Source: Tolypothrix campylonemoides VB511288
Lineage (GTDB): Bacteria; Cyanobacteriota; Cyanobacteriia; Cyanobacteriales; Nostocaceae
Direction: 5' to 3'
NCBI GenBank assembly: GCA_000828075.3
Contig: JXCB02000001.1
Coordinates: 368,859-426,749, forward strand
Length of the DNA stretch: 57,891 nt
Below, one piece after another: positions 44,703 through 54,073 of the stretch (its first letter is position 1; every line of letters starts with the position of its first letter). The position numbers and the translations under genes are program-made. The notes below the pieces were generated by a model. It was not told the origin of the DNA, searched no databases, and saw nothing but the letters and a program-made list of their open reading frames with translations.

Positions 44703-45144
44703 AATACGCTTGGTGATAAGACCAGAACCCTTATCACGAAGACAATGTAGAGACGCGCCACCTCTCGTCTCTACACACATAATTTTTTACACATCAACCT
44801 TAAGTGAACCGTATTGTGCTATGGACAAAGGCTTTGAAGCATCTCTTCATTGCCAAATTTTGATGTTTGTGAATTTCTATTCAGCTTATTTATACCTATA
44901 CAATTTTTTCAGCATATTTCAATATTTCATCCGGATTTCGCCTGATATTACGTGTGATACTCAAGTTTCGCTGATGGTGGCAAAGACTAGTTACGGATGT
45001 ATTACTGGCAACATAGATGTAATAATTTTTCGATTTATTTTAAGTGCTTTTTGCTACACAAAACAAAATAACTATGCCATAATCGAACCAGTAATAGGTA
45101 ATACATTATTGGTAATTATTTAAATTCTTAAAGGAAAAAATAAA
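44703..45144. other. Leader of the nuclease-ParA operon
   Basis: After the hairpins the 18-mer at 44799-44816 matches the presumed IS4 end at 1298-1315 (17/18), a likely solo remnant. A 144-codon frame (44689-45123) begins in repeats with GTG and is judged spurious. A palindrome at 45087-45113 lies close to the operon start. Confidence 0.5.
45087..45113 (+). promoter_or_regulatory. Candidate operator of the nuclease-ParA operon
   Basis: accagtaat / attattggt, nine-base arms with one mismatch around aggtaatac, 31 bases before the TTG start. Par operons are usually autoregulated by a protein binding such a dyad. Confidence 0.45.
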
Positions 45145-46554
45145 TTGACTTTTAATCCTGAGCTTTGCCGTAATGAAAGCGAAGTTGAAAGCAAACTCAT
45201 CGTTCAATATTTACTACCACAGCTTGGCTACACACCAGACACTTGGCATCAAGAAGTTGCAGTTGGTAGCATCCGCTTGGACTTTTTAGCATTTGCTGCA
45301 CAAGTTATTCCCTTTGTGTTAGATGCAAATTCGCCAATGAGTGTCGTTATGGAGGCAAAGCACCCTAACCAAAATTTAAATAATCATCTTCCTCGATTGA
45401 GGCATTATTTAACAAGCTTGAATGTGCGTTATGGATTGTTGACTAATGGCAAAGAAATTAGAATTTACCAAAACAAGAATAATGAGATTGTATTAGTTTT
45501 TCAGTGTATTGGCAAAGAAGTTGATACTAGGTTCGGTGAAATTAAAAATTTGATTGGTAGAGATAGCCTAAAAGCTAGTTCTTATAAATATGATTTAAAG
45601 AATGAAGGCTCTCAAACTACTCAAAAACCAATAGATTCTATTTCTAATAGATTTTTTGAATTCAAGAGAGAACATAAAATGAAAACAATGGCAATTTACC
45701 ACAATAAAGGTGGTGTAGGTAAAACAACTGTTGCAGTTAATTTGGCGGCTACATTTAGAAAAAAAGGTAAAAGAGTTCTTTTGATTGATATCGATTCTCA
45801 AGCAAATTCTACTTTTGCTACAGGTTTGATTAAATTTCAGTTTGAAGAAGATGATAATTTAAGAGAACAAAATGTTTACCATTTATTAGAAACAGGGGAC
45901 TTTAACTTTATTCCAGACATTGTCCGTAAGTCTCAATATTTCAACAATCCAGAAATAGATGTTATTCCTTCCCATATCACCTTGATTGAGAAACAGGAAA
46001 AACTCACTAAAATACTTGCTAGCAGAAGCAGGCTAATTACTAAATTAAGACGGGTAGAACAAGATTATGATATTGTCATTATTGATACTCCACCCTCTAG
46101 AGATTTGTATGCTGAAGTTGCGCTGATTGCTGCTGACTACCTGATAATTCCTTCTGATTTAAAACCATTTGCGAATCAAGGTTTGCCAACCGTCAAGAAT
46201 TTTGTAAACCAAATTAATGAATCTAGAGAAGTTATGGGCAAGCCCCCCATTAATATACTGGGTGTTCTTGCTTCCAAAATATCACCTAACTCTAAATTCT
46301 TACAGTACACTTTTCCCAGACAAAGAAGTGTAATTTCAGAACGGTATCAACTACCGCTTCTAGAAGCTGTTATCTATGATAGAACAGTACTGTCAGAATG
46401 TCTCAATCAGACATTAACAGTTGGAGAATTAGAGTATCCTGATCCAAAATCAGTTATTAAGTATGCAGAGGAAGTTAAAACTGAAGCTCAAAAATCCGCA
46501 ATGGAATTTGATATTTTAGTAGATGAAATTTTCCAAAAAATGGAGGTAAATTAA
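45145..46554 (+). CDS. HsdR-N-like PD-(D/E)XK domain fused to ParA-family ATPase
   Basis: 469 residues from TTG 45145 (aaagga 9 bases upstream; no ATG before residue 65). Domain 1 (about 1-140) matches type I restriction HsdR N-terminal/HSDR_N_2 nucleases: E15, D46 in IRLDFLAF, E70-A-K72 in VVMEAKHP, so the PD-(D/E)XK residues are all present. A linker (140-178) leads to a full ParA/Soj ATPase: NKGGVGKTT (188-195, with signature Lys), VLLIDIDSQAN, IIDTPPSRDLYAE, and conserved DLKPFANQG. ParA ATPases move DNA or proteins; a nuclease arm is unusual. Stop overlaps the next ATG by one base, so the pair is translationally coupled. AT-rich compared with neighbours, suggesting horizontal arrival. 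Confidence 0.85.
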   Translation: MTFNPELCRNESEVESKLIVQYLLPQLGYTPDTWHQEVAVGSIRLDFLAFAAQVIPFVLDANSPMSVVMEAKHPNQNLNNHLPRLRHYLTSLNVRYGLLTNGKEIRIYQNKNNEIVLVFQCIGKEVDTRFGEIKNLIGRDSLKASSYKYDLKNEGSQTTQKPIDSISNRFFEFKREHKMKTMAIYHNKGGVGKTTVAVNLAATFRKKGKRVLLIDIDSQANSTFATGLIKFQFEEDDNLREQNVYHLLETGDFNFIPDIVRKSQYFNNPEIDVIPSHITLIEKQEKLTKILASRSRLITKLRRVEQDYDIVIIDTPPSRDLYAEVALIAADYLIIPSDLKPFANQGLPTVKNFVNQINESREVMGKPPINILGVLASKISPNSKFLQYTFPRQRSVISERYQLPLLEAVIYDRTVLSECLNQTLTVGELEYPDPKSVIKYAEEVKTEAQKSAMEFDILVDEIFQKMEVN

Positions 46555-47294
46555 TGATTAATTTTTATCTTGTAGACCTTAAAACTATTACTTCTGATGT
46601 TCCTCGTTCAAATTTTGCAGAGGCTGATTTAGACAACTTTGCAAATATAATTTTAGAAACTGGAGGTATTATAAGACCGTTAATTTTGAAACCGACAGGG
46701 CCAGAGACTTATACAGTTGTTCATGGACACTTTGAATATTACGCTGCTGTTAGGGCTAGAGAAAAAAATCCTCGTGAAGCTGAAATGGTCAATGGCTTTG
46801 TCATCTCACCTAAAGTGGAGGATTTAGTAGTTGAGCAAGCTGCCGTTCTTAAAGGTGTTGAATCTCCTGAAAAAATAGTGAACCCAACTCCTGACACAAC
46901 AAATTTAGAACCACGTTTGACAAATCTGGAATTACGTTTAGAGAAGCAACTCAATGAGTTAAAGTCAGAACTGGTACAAGAAAGACAGAGACTAGACGAT
47001 AAACTAAAGCAGATTGAAGGTCAGATACCTAAACAGATTTTACCATTAGAGGCATTTAACACTCTTAGTCCATCTGATCTAGCTAAGAGATTAATAAGTG
47101 CTGGTTTTAACAATAAAACAGCTGTTAAGGTGGCTGAGAGTATAGAAAAAGAACGTAAAAAGAAACAGTTTGTGTCTTTGAGCGATGTAGTTGCGCGAGT
47201 AAAAGTTACAAGCGGTAAAAGACAAGCAAAAGGTATAACTAGCGAGAAAATGGTCGATATCGTTGATAGCTGGTCGCGACTTTTATTTTTTTAA
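46554..47294 (+). CDS. ParB-like protein with coiled coil (partner of nuclease-ParA)
   Basis: 246 residues. Residues 1-85 resemble the ParB/Srx N-terminal domain (LDNFANIILETGGIIRPLIL and YTVVHGHFEYYAAVRAREKN), but the CTPase arginine motif GERRxRA reads GHFEYYAAVRA. A coiled coil follows (118-160; LELRLEKQLNELKSELVQER), then a basic helical C-terminal domain (SPSDLAKRLISAGFNNKTAV and GKRQAKGITSEKMVDIVDSW). The usual ParB HTH is absent, so DNA contact must be by another element. The start overlaps the ParA fusion stop by one base. No plasmid-type parS seen; ends at a convergent gap before the glycosyltransferase. Confidence 0.75.
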   Translation: MINFYLVDLKTITSDVPRSNFAEADLDNFANIILETGGIIRPLILKPTGPETYTVVHGHFEYYAAVRAREKNPREAEMVNGFVISPKVEDLVVEQAAVLKGVESPEKIVNPTPDTTNLEPRLTNLELRLEKQLNELKSELVQERQRLDDKLKQIEGQIPKQILPLEAFNTLSPSDLAKRLISAGFNNKTAVKVAESIEKERKKKQFVSLSDVVARVKVTSGKRQAKGITSEKMVDIVDSWSRLLFF

Positions 47295-47497
47295 GTAATA
47301 GATATGCGTATTTGTGCAATGTAACGAACCGCATTAACTTCTTTACGCCTTTGCATTTACCCTTTAACAAGCAAATCTCATTAACAGAATATCTGTCTCA
47401 GCGTCACTCCAGAAAATGAGTCAATTTATACCAAAATGACTGACCAACCTACTCGAACAATTCCCCAAAATCAGTCAATGCAATAGTTACATCTTGC

Positions 47498-48445
47498 TTA
47501 CCCCCGCACCCGCCTCACCAAACCAAACGCCCAAGGAAGCAACCCCACAGGTAACAGCGACAACCCTAACCCAGTCCACGCCTTAGCAGAAGAAAAAGAC
47601 TTCCCTGCCAAAACTAACTCTCTTCCTTTTTGCGTTTCACCCTTTTCAATCAACCGTAACCCTAACAATAGCTGTGTCTCTGCAAGACGCTTTTGCCTAA
47701 TTTCCTCCAGCTTCTGTGATGGAAATTTATAACTTTCCAAATACTGCAATTTATCTCTTAAATAAGGAATTGCCCGATTAATACCTTGCTGTTGGTTATG
47801 AAAGCGATATTCCATTAACAACTCTGGTAAGTAATAACCTTTTTTTCCTGCCAAAGCCAACCGCACGAATAAATCATTATCTTCGCAATTTTGCCAATTG
47901 GGCTGCATAAATCCCAACTCTTGTAAGGTGGAACGGCGAAATAAGGTTGCGCCTATTTGAAAGCTTTGGTTAACAAAGACAACTTCCAACAAATTCTCAA
48001 CGACACCCGCTTGTAAATTCGCCCTACCCCAGCGGCGAGAATTTTCTTGAGTTTTCACCTTATCTTGGACGTTGTTAATATCAATTACCCAGTGGTCAGT
48101 TCCAACAAAATCAATGCTAGAGTCTTTATCAAGAATCGCTGCAGTACGTGTTAGGAAATTTGGTGTTAACCTATCATCATCATCAAATTTAATAAAATAT
48201 TCACCTCTTGCGGCATCAAAGCCAGACCGCATATTATTACTTTTACCAATATTTTGCTGATGACGGATATATTTGATGCGGCTGTCTGTGTACTGTGACA
48301 TCAGTTCAGGTGTCCCGTCACCAGAACCGTCATCACAAACAATTAATTCAAAGTCTTGATAAGTTTGTTGTAGTACACTTTGAATGGCAAAAGGTAGAAG
48401 GTTAACACGGTTAAATGTAGGAATACAAATACTGATTTTAGTCAC
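47498..48445 (-). CDS. Glycosyltransferase family 2
   Basis: 315 residues, GT-A fold. ISICIPTFNRVNLLPFAIQS, the nucleotide-sugar aspartates in LIVCDDGSGDGT, and KFDDDDRLTPNF (DDD) are typical. C-terminal segment (GLGLSLLPVGLLPWAFGLVR) is hydrophobic, so it is membrane-associated. Likely adds sugars to an extracellular or envelope polysaccharide. The next gene on the same strand starts 16 bases upstream (48461) in a three-gene glycosyltransferase neighbourhood. Confidence 0.9.
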   Translation of the reverse strand: MTKISICIPTFNRVNLLPFAIQSVLQQTYQDFELIVCDDGSGDGTPELMSQYTDSRIKYIRHQQNIGKSNNMRSGFDAARGEYFIKFDDDDRLTPNFLTRTAAILDKDSSIDFVGTDHWVIDINNVQDKVKTQENSRRWGRANLQAGVVENLLEVVFVNQSFQIGATLFRRSTLQELGFMQPNWQNCEDNDLFVRLALAGKKGYYLPELLMEYRFHNQQQGINRAIPYLRDKLQYLESYKFPSQKLEEIRQKRLAETQLLLGLRLIEKGETQKGRELVLAGKSFSSAKAWTGLGLSLLPVGLLPWAFGLVRRVRG

Positions 48446-48460
48446 AGGCTTATTGCTTCT

Positions 48461-49474
48461 CTAGAAAAAGACTTTTTTTGCTTTATTGACAGCTTTCTGT
48501 AATATTCTATTAACTTTCTTGAATTGGCTAGGGGGCTTGAGTTCTTTTGGTCTTTGCTCTGGTTGTTTGAAAAATCTATAGTATAAAAAAACATCTTTGT
48601 AACGAATATCTACATCTTCGCCATGACATAAACGCGTGAAATCTATTGCAGGATAGTTCATATAATGAAGTCGATGGATTGGCTTTAATTCTTGCTCGTT
48701 ATACAATACGTTATTTATATTTACAAACGGGTCAGATATGGCACAGTTTCCTGTTCTTTCCTGCCCGTTTTTACTAAGACTAAAATTAAACAAAGGAAGA
48801 TTGGACTTGAAAGTTAAGTAATTAAATAAATGAGCATCATCCCACCATGCAGTCAGCCATTCAACTTCTCTATTTTCGATTAATATTTTTTTCAGAACAA
48901 CTAATTTTTTTTCTTCAAACAAACCTCGTTTCGACCCAAAAAAGTCGGAACAGTGAAGCCTAGGACGTATATCTTTTTCAGTAAATAAGTTGGCTTTTTC
49001 TAAAAACGGGATATTTAATGGTACTTTTGTGCGGTCTTTAGTGTGTATCCAATCATCAAAAACAAAATCATATGTGTTGAGTTTATCAAACACATCATCA
49101 AAGGGCTTCATTGCTAAACTATCAGCATCGCAAAAGACGAATTTATCAAACTCTCCATCAAATACACACATTTTTCTTTGCAGATGACCGGAAGACCACC
49201 AATTACGTGATAACTTGGAACTTTTAGCACCTGGATGAACTGCCCAAACTTCCTTGGCAAACTCCTCCCAACGTTGGATCGAGTCCCAATTATCAAAGAG
49301 GGTTACATTTTTTCTAGAATTAATTTCTTTATTCACTAAATTTAATTTCTCATTATATGGAATAATACAAATAGGAATATCTGAACCAACATTGACTTCG
49401 ATGCTATTTAATAACGCAACGAGTTGGTCATAAACAACGTCATTAGCTAATGTGTAAATACCTAAGTTTGCCAT
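48461..49474 (-). CDS. Npun_R2821/Npun_R2823-type GT-A-like protein
   Basis: 337 residues. ANLGIYTLANDVVYDQLVALL N-terminus and FVFCDADSLAMKPFD (DxD-like metal site) match the cyanobacterial Npun_R2821/R2823 family, a GT-A-like group without proven activity. LHYMNYPAIDFTRLCHGEDV near the end is a conserved segment. It is AT-rich, as are GT loci of surface polysaccharides. 16 bases separate it from the GT2 gene downstream. Confidence 0.8.
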   Translation of the reverse strand: MANLGIYTLANDVVYDQLVALLNSIEVNVGSDIPICIIPYNEKLNLVNKEINSRKNVTLFDNWDSIQRWEEFAKEVWAVHPGAKSSKLSRNWWSSGHLQRKMCVFDGEFDKFVFCDADSLAMKPFDDVFDKLNTYDFVFDDWIHTKDRTKVPLNIPFLEKANLFTEKDIRPRLHCSDFFGSKRGLFEEKKLVVLKKILIENREVEWLTAWWDDAHLFNYLTFKSNLPLFNFSLSKNGQERTGNCAISDPFVNINNVLYNEQELKPIHRLHYMNYPAIDFTRLCHGEDVDIRYKDVFLYYRFFKQPEQRPKELKPPSQFKKVNRILQKAVNKAKKVFF

Positions 49475-49591
49475 TTTTCTTGCTTGTTGTTTTTATTTAA
49501 ATATAGTAACCATCGTAATAATATCAATTTAGCTATGTGTCATGATATATATCATCATGTCTTTAAGTGTTATTACTAAATCATTCATTGC

Positions 49592-50827
49592 ATGAGAATT
49601 TTAATACTCTCTTCCACATTTCCCTATCCGCCTACACGAGGTGGAACGCAGGTGAGGACGTTTAATTTACTCAAGTATCTCAGTCAACACCATGCTATCA
49701 CCCTAGTGACCCAACGAGAGCCTGATGTCACAGATGCAGAAATAATAGGATTACGAAATTGTGTTGAAAACTTAATTCTTTTTAATCGCCCAAAAGAGTC
49801 TGGTATATCTGGAGGGATACTCAAGAAAATACAGCAGAAAGTACAGCGCTTCATGACTTTTATACGGTATGGGATACCGCCTAGTGTGTTAAATCGCTAC
49901 TCAGATGAAATGCAAACCTGGGTTGATAACTTTATAGAGGCGGGAAAATGTGATGTTATAACTTGCGAACATAGCGTAAATGAAATTTATGTGCGTCCTT
50001 ACTTTCAAAAACAAATCAGAACTGTAGTTAACGTTCATAGTTCTGTCTATGGTACCTGTCGCAACCAGCTAGACACTGGTATTTCTGAAAATAGATTTCG
50101 AGATAGACTTTATTTACCGCTTTTGCGTCGTTACGAGCAACGGTACTGCTCTAAATTCTCGGCGATTGTGGTAACAACAGAAGAAGATAGGGTTCAGATG
50201 CAAGAATTTCACCCTAATAGTGAAATTGCAATCATTCCCAATGGCGTAGATTTGGTTTCGTTTCCCAACCGTACCACGGATCCAGGGGGACACCGCTTAG
50301 TTTTCATTGGTGCAATGGATAATTTGGCAAACATCGATGCTGTGTGCTTTTTCAGCAACGAAGTTTTACCAGAAATTCAAAAACTTTACCCTGATACGAC
50401 TTTCGATATTGTTGGTTCTCGTCCTGCACCAGAAGTTTTAGCACTTAAAGAAAAACCTGGCATTATTGTAACAGGGCGTGTACCTTCAATGGTAGAGTAT
50501 TTGCACAAAGCGACTGTCTGCGTTGTGCCGATGCGGACGGGATTTGGGATTAAAAATAAAACTTTAGAGGCGATCGCTGCGGGTGTACCAGTCGTCGCAA
50601 GCGATCGCGGTTTAGAAGGACTGGCTGTAGATGGTGCAAATGTACCACTGAAAGCATTACGAGCAAATCAGCCTACAGAATATGTGACTGCTATTTGTCA
50701 ATTATTTGAAAATCCGCAATTGCGAGCAGAATTGTCTCATAACGGTAGACAATTGGTAGAAAGCGAATTCACTTGGGATAGCGCTGGTAAACGCTATGAA
50801 GAAGTCCTTGCAGGTGGTGGGTACTGA
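49592..50827 (+). CDS. Glycosyltransferase family 4
   Basis: 411 residues, GT-B fold. MRILILSSTFPYPPTRGGTQ start, donor domain IIPNGVDLVSFPNRT, VFIGAMDNLANIDAVCFFSN, and the EX7E-like VVPMRTGFGIKNKTLEAIAA. Transfers sugar from an activated donor; acceptor unknown. Divergent from the Npun-type gene (117 bases between starts). Part of a surface polysaccharide locus. Confidence 0.9.
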   Translation: MRILILSSTFPYPPTRGGTQVRTFNLLKYLSQHHAITLVTQREPDVTDAEIIGLRNCVENLILFNRPKESGISGGILKKIQQKVQRFMTFIRYGIPPSVLNRYSDEMQTWVDNFIEAGKCDVITCEHSVNEIYVRPYFQKQIRTVVNVHSSVYGTCRNQLDTGISENRFRDRLYLPLLRRYEQRYCSKFSAIVVTTEEDRVQMQEFHPNSEIAIIPNGVDLVSFPNRTTDPGGHRLVFIGAMDNLANIDAVCFFSNEVLPEIQKLYPDTTFDIVGSRPAPEVLALKEKPGIIVTGRVPSMVEYLHKATVCVVPMRTGFGIKNKTLEAIAAGVPVVASDRGLEGLAVDGANVPLKALRANQPTEYVTAICQLFENPQLRAELSHNGRQLVESEFTWDSAGKRYEEVLAGGGY

Positions 50828-50835
50828 GTATCGAC

Positions 50836-50997
50836 TCAAGCTTTAAGATTCATGCCTTTATTGATGATGAAGAGACGATGATTATTTTGTTGATTTTCGT
50901 CATCCGGTTTTATTGAATTTGTTGAAGATTGGGCAACAATCGCAGCAGAAGTTAGCGCTAATAAAAGCGCTAGCAAATTATGAATATATGAATACAT
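50836..50997 (-). CDS. Candidate 53-residue secreted protein
   Basis: Reads MYSYIHNLLALLLALTSAAI then VAQSSTN..., a clear signal peptide with cleavage expected after IVA, and a 30-residue polar Asn/Asp/Gln-rich mature part ending FIINKGMNLKA. ATG at 50997, stop 50836-50838. No strong Shine-Dalgarno. It is antisense to nothing, in a gap between genes. Unlike a random frame, composition follows signal-peptide rules from residue 1. Function unknown. Confidence 0.45.
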   Translation of the reverse strand: MYSYIHNLLALLLALTSAAIVAQSSTNSIKPDDENQQNNHRLFIINKGMNLKA

Positions 50998-51564
50998 TGT
51001 TAGGAAATGTTAGGGGAAATTTTAACAGTAATCAAAATCACTAATTGGAAAGTTTATCGAAAAAAAGTTGCGTTAAAGAATTAATGAAATAGCTTTTCTT
51101 TCTTGAGCCAAAAGACCCAATATTTATAGATACATCAGAAAATAAAGAAAACACGGAGACACTTACGACGCGGAAAAACCCATCTCTGTGTCTTTTGATG
51201 TCTCCGTTTCTCATTGCCGCGACCAACAAAGCCGCAACCGTTCATTCTTGTTTCTCGGTTTTTTTACACTCAACTCACACACACATAATGAGAGTCTATT
51301 TAAGGAGTGGTTTTTCTGGCATTAGTGAATTTACTGATTTTGTAAAGAATATAGAAAGTTAACAAGAAAAATGTGCGGAAATCAGGCATTGTCTCCTGAT
51401 AAATGTAAATAAATAAGAAAAGAAGAAAAGAATAATCAAAAGTGAAAATTGAAAAAATTTCCACACTCGCCTTCCTTTAAAAGTTTGTAACCAACATTTA
51501 AGGAACACGAGTATAAGGAAAATACTCTTGCCAAAGTACCTATTGGATTTACAGCAGAAGTAGC
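50998..51564. other. Gap of 567 bases
   Basis: AT-rich. Contains an imperfect dyad (agacacttacgacgcgg... and gtctccgtttc) near 51150-51210 and no convincing gene. Confidence 0.4.
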
Positions 51565-54015
51565 ATGGCAAACCCTTCAAATCCTGCACCAAAACCATGC
51601 AGATCAGATCAGCCGAATTCAAGTCCACTCAAGCGCCTAACTGAAAAATTCAAGGAAAAGCCTCAACAGGGAAGTTGGCTAGCGTCGATGGTAGCAATGA
51701 CGGTTTTGTTATGCAGCGCTGGTTTAATTACGACTTTTGCTTGGATGAGCATTCAATTTATACTTAATCCAGAGCAGGTAAGCTGGCTAAATAAATCTTT
51801 ACCAGGATGGGGAAATATTTCCGACAATAACCCAGAACGCTCCCAAACCTTCAGAGAAATTCAAGATTCCCTCAGCAAACAAGGACAAATAGCGGGACAA
51901 ATCCTACCTTTGGAACGCGACACAACAACTTCTTTTTTACTCCCTGTTTTTAAGCAGCGTGCTAATTGTCAGTCTGATTGCAAGTATATAGTTGAACTTA
52001 GGGTTTATCAACGCGCAGGAAACCCAGAACTGCAATCTGTATCAAAGGCATACTATCATCTAGCCGCTCAACTTAAAGTGACTGGACCAGAAGAATCTTT
52101 TGTCGTCGCCCCCATCGTGAATCCTACTGATGACAACCAAGGTTCCAGTTTACCCTTACCTTTAAGCGAAGTAGGTCGTTTTGAAGGCGATACGCCCTCG
52201 CCAGGTGTATGGTTCTATTTACGAGGACAGCGTCAACAAGGAACAAGTGCAATAGCCTACGGTCAGATAGTTTACTACAATCCCGAAGGCGCTCACCTAC
52301 AACTTATGCTGCCTTGGACAAGTCCGAGTGGACAACTCCCTCAATGGCGAGAAGTCACTGGTGGCGATGCAAAAGAGTTAGTCGTGGATCAAACAGTTGG
52401 TTTAGAACCGCAGCTACGCGTTTATCAAGTCAACTCTGTCAAGTTTGTCCTCAACCCTATTCAACTAGAGCAAATTTTCCTGACTCCACCAGCCCTCCAA
52501 GATTCAGATTACCAAAATGCCTTGATGTTAGCCCGTAGTGGATTGTGGACAGCAGCCTTTGAACAGTTGCAATCTCTCAAAAAACAGCAAAATGGGCAGC
52601 TTCCACAAGCCGCACAAGCGCAAATGGATGTGATTGATTTGCATTCCCAAGCTACCAGAACCCAAGCAGACACAACTTCAACAAGTCCCAGCCAACAAGT
52701 CCTGGCAGATTTAATAGATGGTCGTTGGGACAAAGCTTTAGAAGTGTTTGAGGCTTCGCTGGAAAATGCCCAACAAATTGCCACTCTACTAAAAGCAGAT
52801 AAAGGACGGTTGTGGAGTCGTGTAGAAGCACAATTGCGGATGAACCCAAATCAACAGTCGGTGCAAGCTTGGGGTGCCTTGATTTTAGCAGCCAAGTATG
52901 GGCAAGAACGGGCGAATACCTGGTTAAATAAGCAATCCAAAACCACGACAGACACCCTTACCTATATTCAAGGGTTGTTAGGACAACTCAATGGTGACGC
53001 CGCATCTCAAATCCCTAGTCATTCTAGCCAGATTGTTGGTTCGGTACAATCAATCGCTGAAGTTAACGCCGCTGACTGGCTAAAACCTCCCTCACAACAG
53101 ACGCGCCATAGGGTTTTTGAAGATAAGCACCACAGTATTTTTGTAGATACGCAGCAAGACGTGTCTCTACAAAAAGCTGATAACCAGGTTTGGTATCAGG
53201 TGGAAGTCTCCGCATTTCATGATGGAAGACGCTGGCTATATTTCCCGTTTACAAATTTAAAGCCTCCTCAAACTTCAAAAGAAAAATTTTTCTGGAAGGC
53301 TTTAGGTATAGATTCTGACCCGGAAATTCAAATAGTGGTTTGGCTGGCAAACAGAGAACAGGTAACGACGACAGCCACCATCAAAGCTGTGCAATTTCGC
53401 GATGGCGTCTTGCGGTTACTTGTTGCTGCTGATGAGAGTGTAGAAACTTTATATGCAACGTCTCTACAACAACCACTTTTAGCGATGACAAATTCTGCTT
53501 TAGAATGGATTGAGCCAGTACCAATGACGCTCCAAGAACTGTACCAACAAGACGCGCTCAGGGTAAAAGCCATGCTACCGATATTGTGGCGATCGCTCCA
53601 AGAATCTGGTCAGTTGCCTGATGGTACGGTTCCAGACTCGCAATATATCCTGCAAAACCTAGGAAGTTTGTCTGTTCAAGAGGTTGATTTAACAGGTGAT
53701 GCAATGCCAGAAACTGTGCTAACCATTCCGCCAGAGGCAATAGCATCTTTAGATATGCAAGATACCAGCGAGGACGGAAGTTTTCAGCCGCAACAGTCAA
53801 CACTCACAAGTCCTGACAAAAATCAATCCCGTCCTCACACGCTGATCTTGTCTGATAGTGGTCAAGTGATTTATACTGATTTCAAGCAAGATTCCCCAGC
53901 TTTGTTAAGGGCGATCGCCAAGCTTTCGGGAGGACAATCTGTAGGTTTGCTTCTAGAGAATGCCCACGGTTATAGGTTGAAAGTTTGGTCACAAAAGAAT
54001 CAGCGCTTTGAATAG
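51565..54015 (+). CDS. Large membrane-anchored conserved cyanobacterial protein
   Basis: 816 residues. One span near 40-63 (SMVAMTVLLCSAGLITTFAW) with a basic cytoplasmic start. The exported part has SWLNKSLPGWGNISD and a long beta/helix body with helical TPR-like repeats (DYQNALMLARSGLWTAAFEQ; LIDGRWDKALEVFEASLENA). A C-terminal segment has QEVDLTGDAMPETVLTIPPE (D-x-T-x-D FG-GAP/EF-like). No named family; similar proteins are found in filamentous cyanobacteria. Two stretches (residues about 525-538 and 625-635) are encoded by gtagatacg...cgtctctac-type palindromes, inserted in frame. Confidence 0.75.
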   Translation: MANPSNPAPKPCRSDQPNSSPLKRLTEKFKEKPQQGSWLASMVAMTVLLCSAGLITTFAWMSIQFILNPEQVSWLNKSLPGWGNISDNNPERSQTFREIQDSLSKQGQIAGQILPLERDTTTSFLLPVFKQRANCQSDCKYIVELRVYQRAGNPELQSVSKAYYHLAAQLKVTGPEESFVVAPIVNPTDDNQGSSLPLPLSEVGRFEGDTPSPGVWFYLRGQRQQGTSAIAYGQIVYYNPEGAHLQLMLPWTSPSGQLPQWREVTGGDAKELVVDQTVGLEPQLRVYQVNSVKFVLNPIQLEQIFLTPPALQDSDYQNALMLARSGLWTAAFEQLQSLKKQQNGQLPQAAQAQMDVIDLHSQATRTQADTTSTSPSQQVLADLIDGRWDKALEVFEASLENAQQIATLLKADKGRLWSRVEAQLRMNPNQQSVQAWGALILAAKYGQERANTWLNKQSKTTTDTLTYIQGLLGQLNGDAASQIPSHSSQIVGSVQSIAEVNAADWLKPPSQQTRHRVFEDKHHSIFVDTQQDVSLQKADNQVWYQVEVSAFHDGRRWLYFPFTNLKPPQTSKEKFFWKALGIDSDPEIQIVVWLANREQVTTTATIKAVQFRDGVLRLLVAADESVETLYATSLQQPLLAMTNSALEWIEPVPMTLQELYQQDALRVKAMLPILWRSLQESGQLPDGTVPDSQYILQNLGSLSVQEVDLTGDAMPETVLTIPPEAIASLDMQDTSEDGSFQPQQSTLTSPDKNQSRPHTLILSDSGQVIYTDFKQDSPALLRAIAKLSGGQSVGLLLENAHGYRLKVWSQKNQRFE

Positions 54016-54073
54016 TAGACTGATCACACTCTTTTGACTATAGGAAATTACCACCCTTACCTGGGTAAGTCAG

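Noticed and set aside
44689-45123. 144-codon frame before the nuclease-ParA gene
   Set aside because: Starts with GTG inside a MITE end and hairpin repeats, no ribosome site, no family; codon pattern not coding.
45145-46554. Interpreting the locus as an ordinary plasmid par cassette
   Set aside because: No rep gene, no iterons adjacent, ParB lacks HTH, and the ParA carries a nuclease domain.
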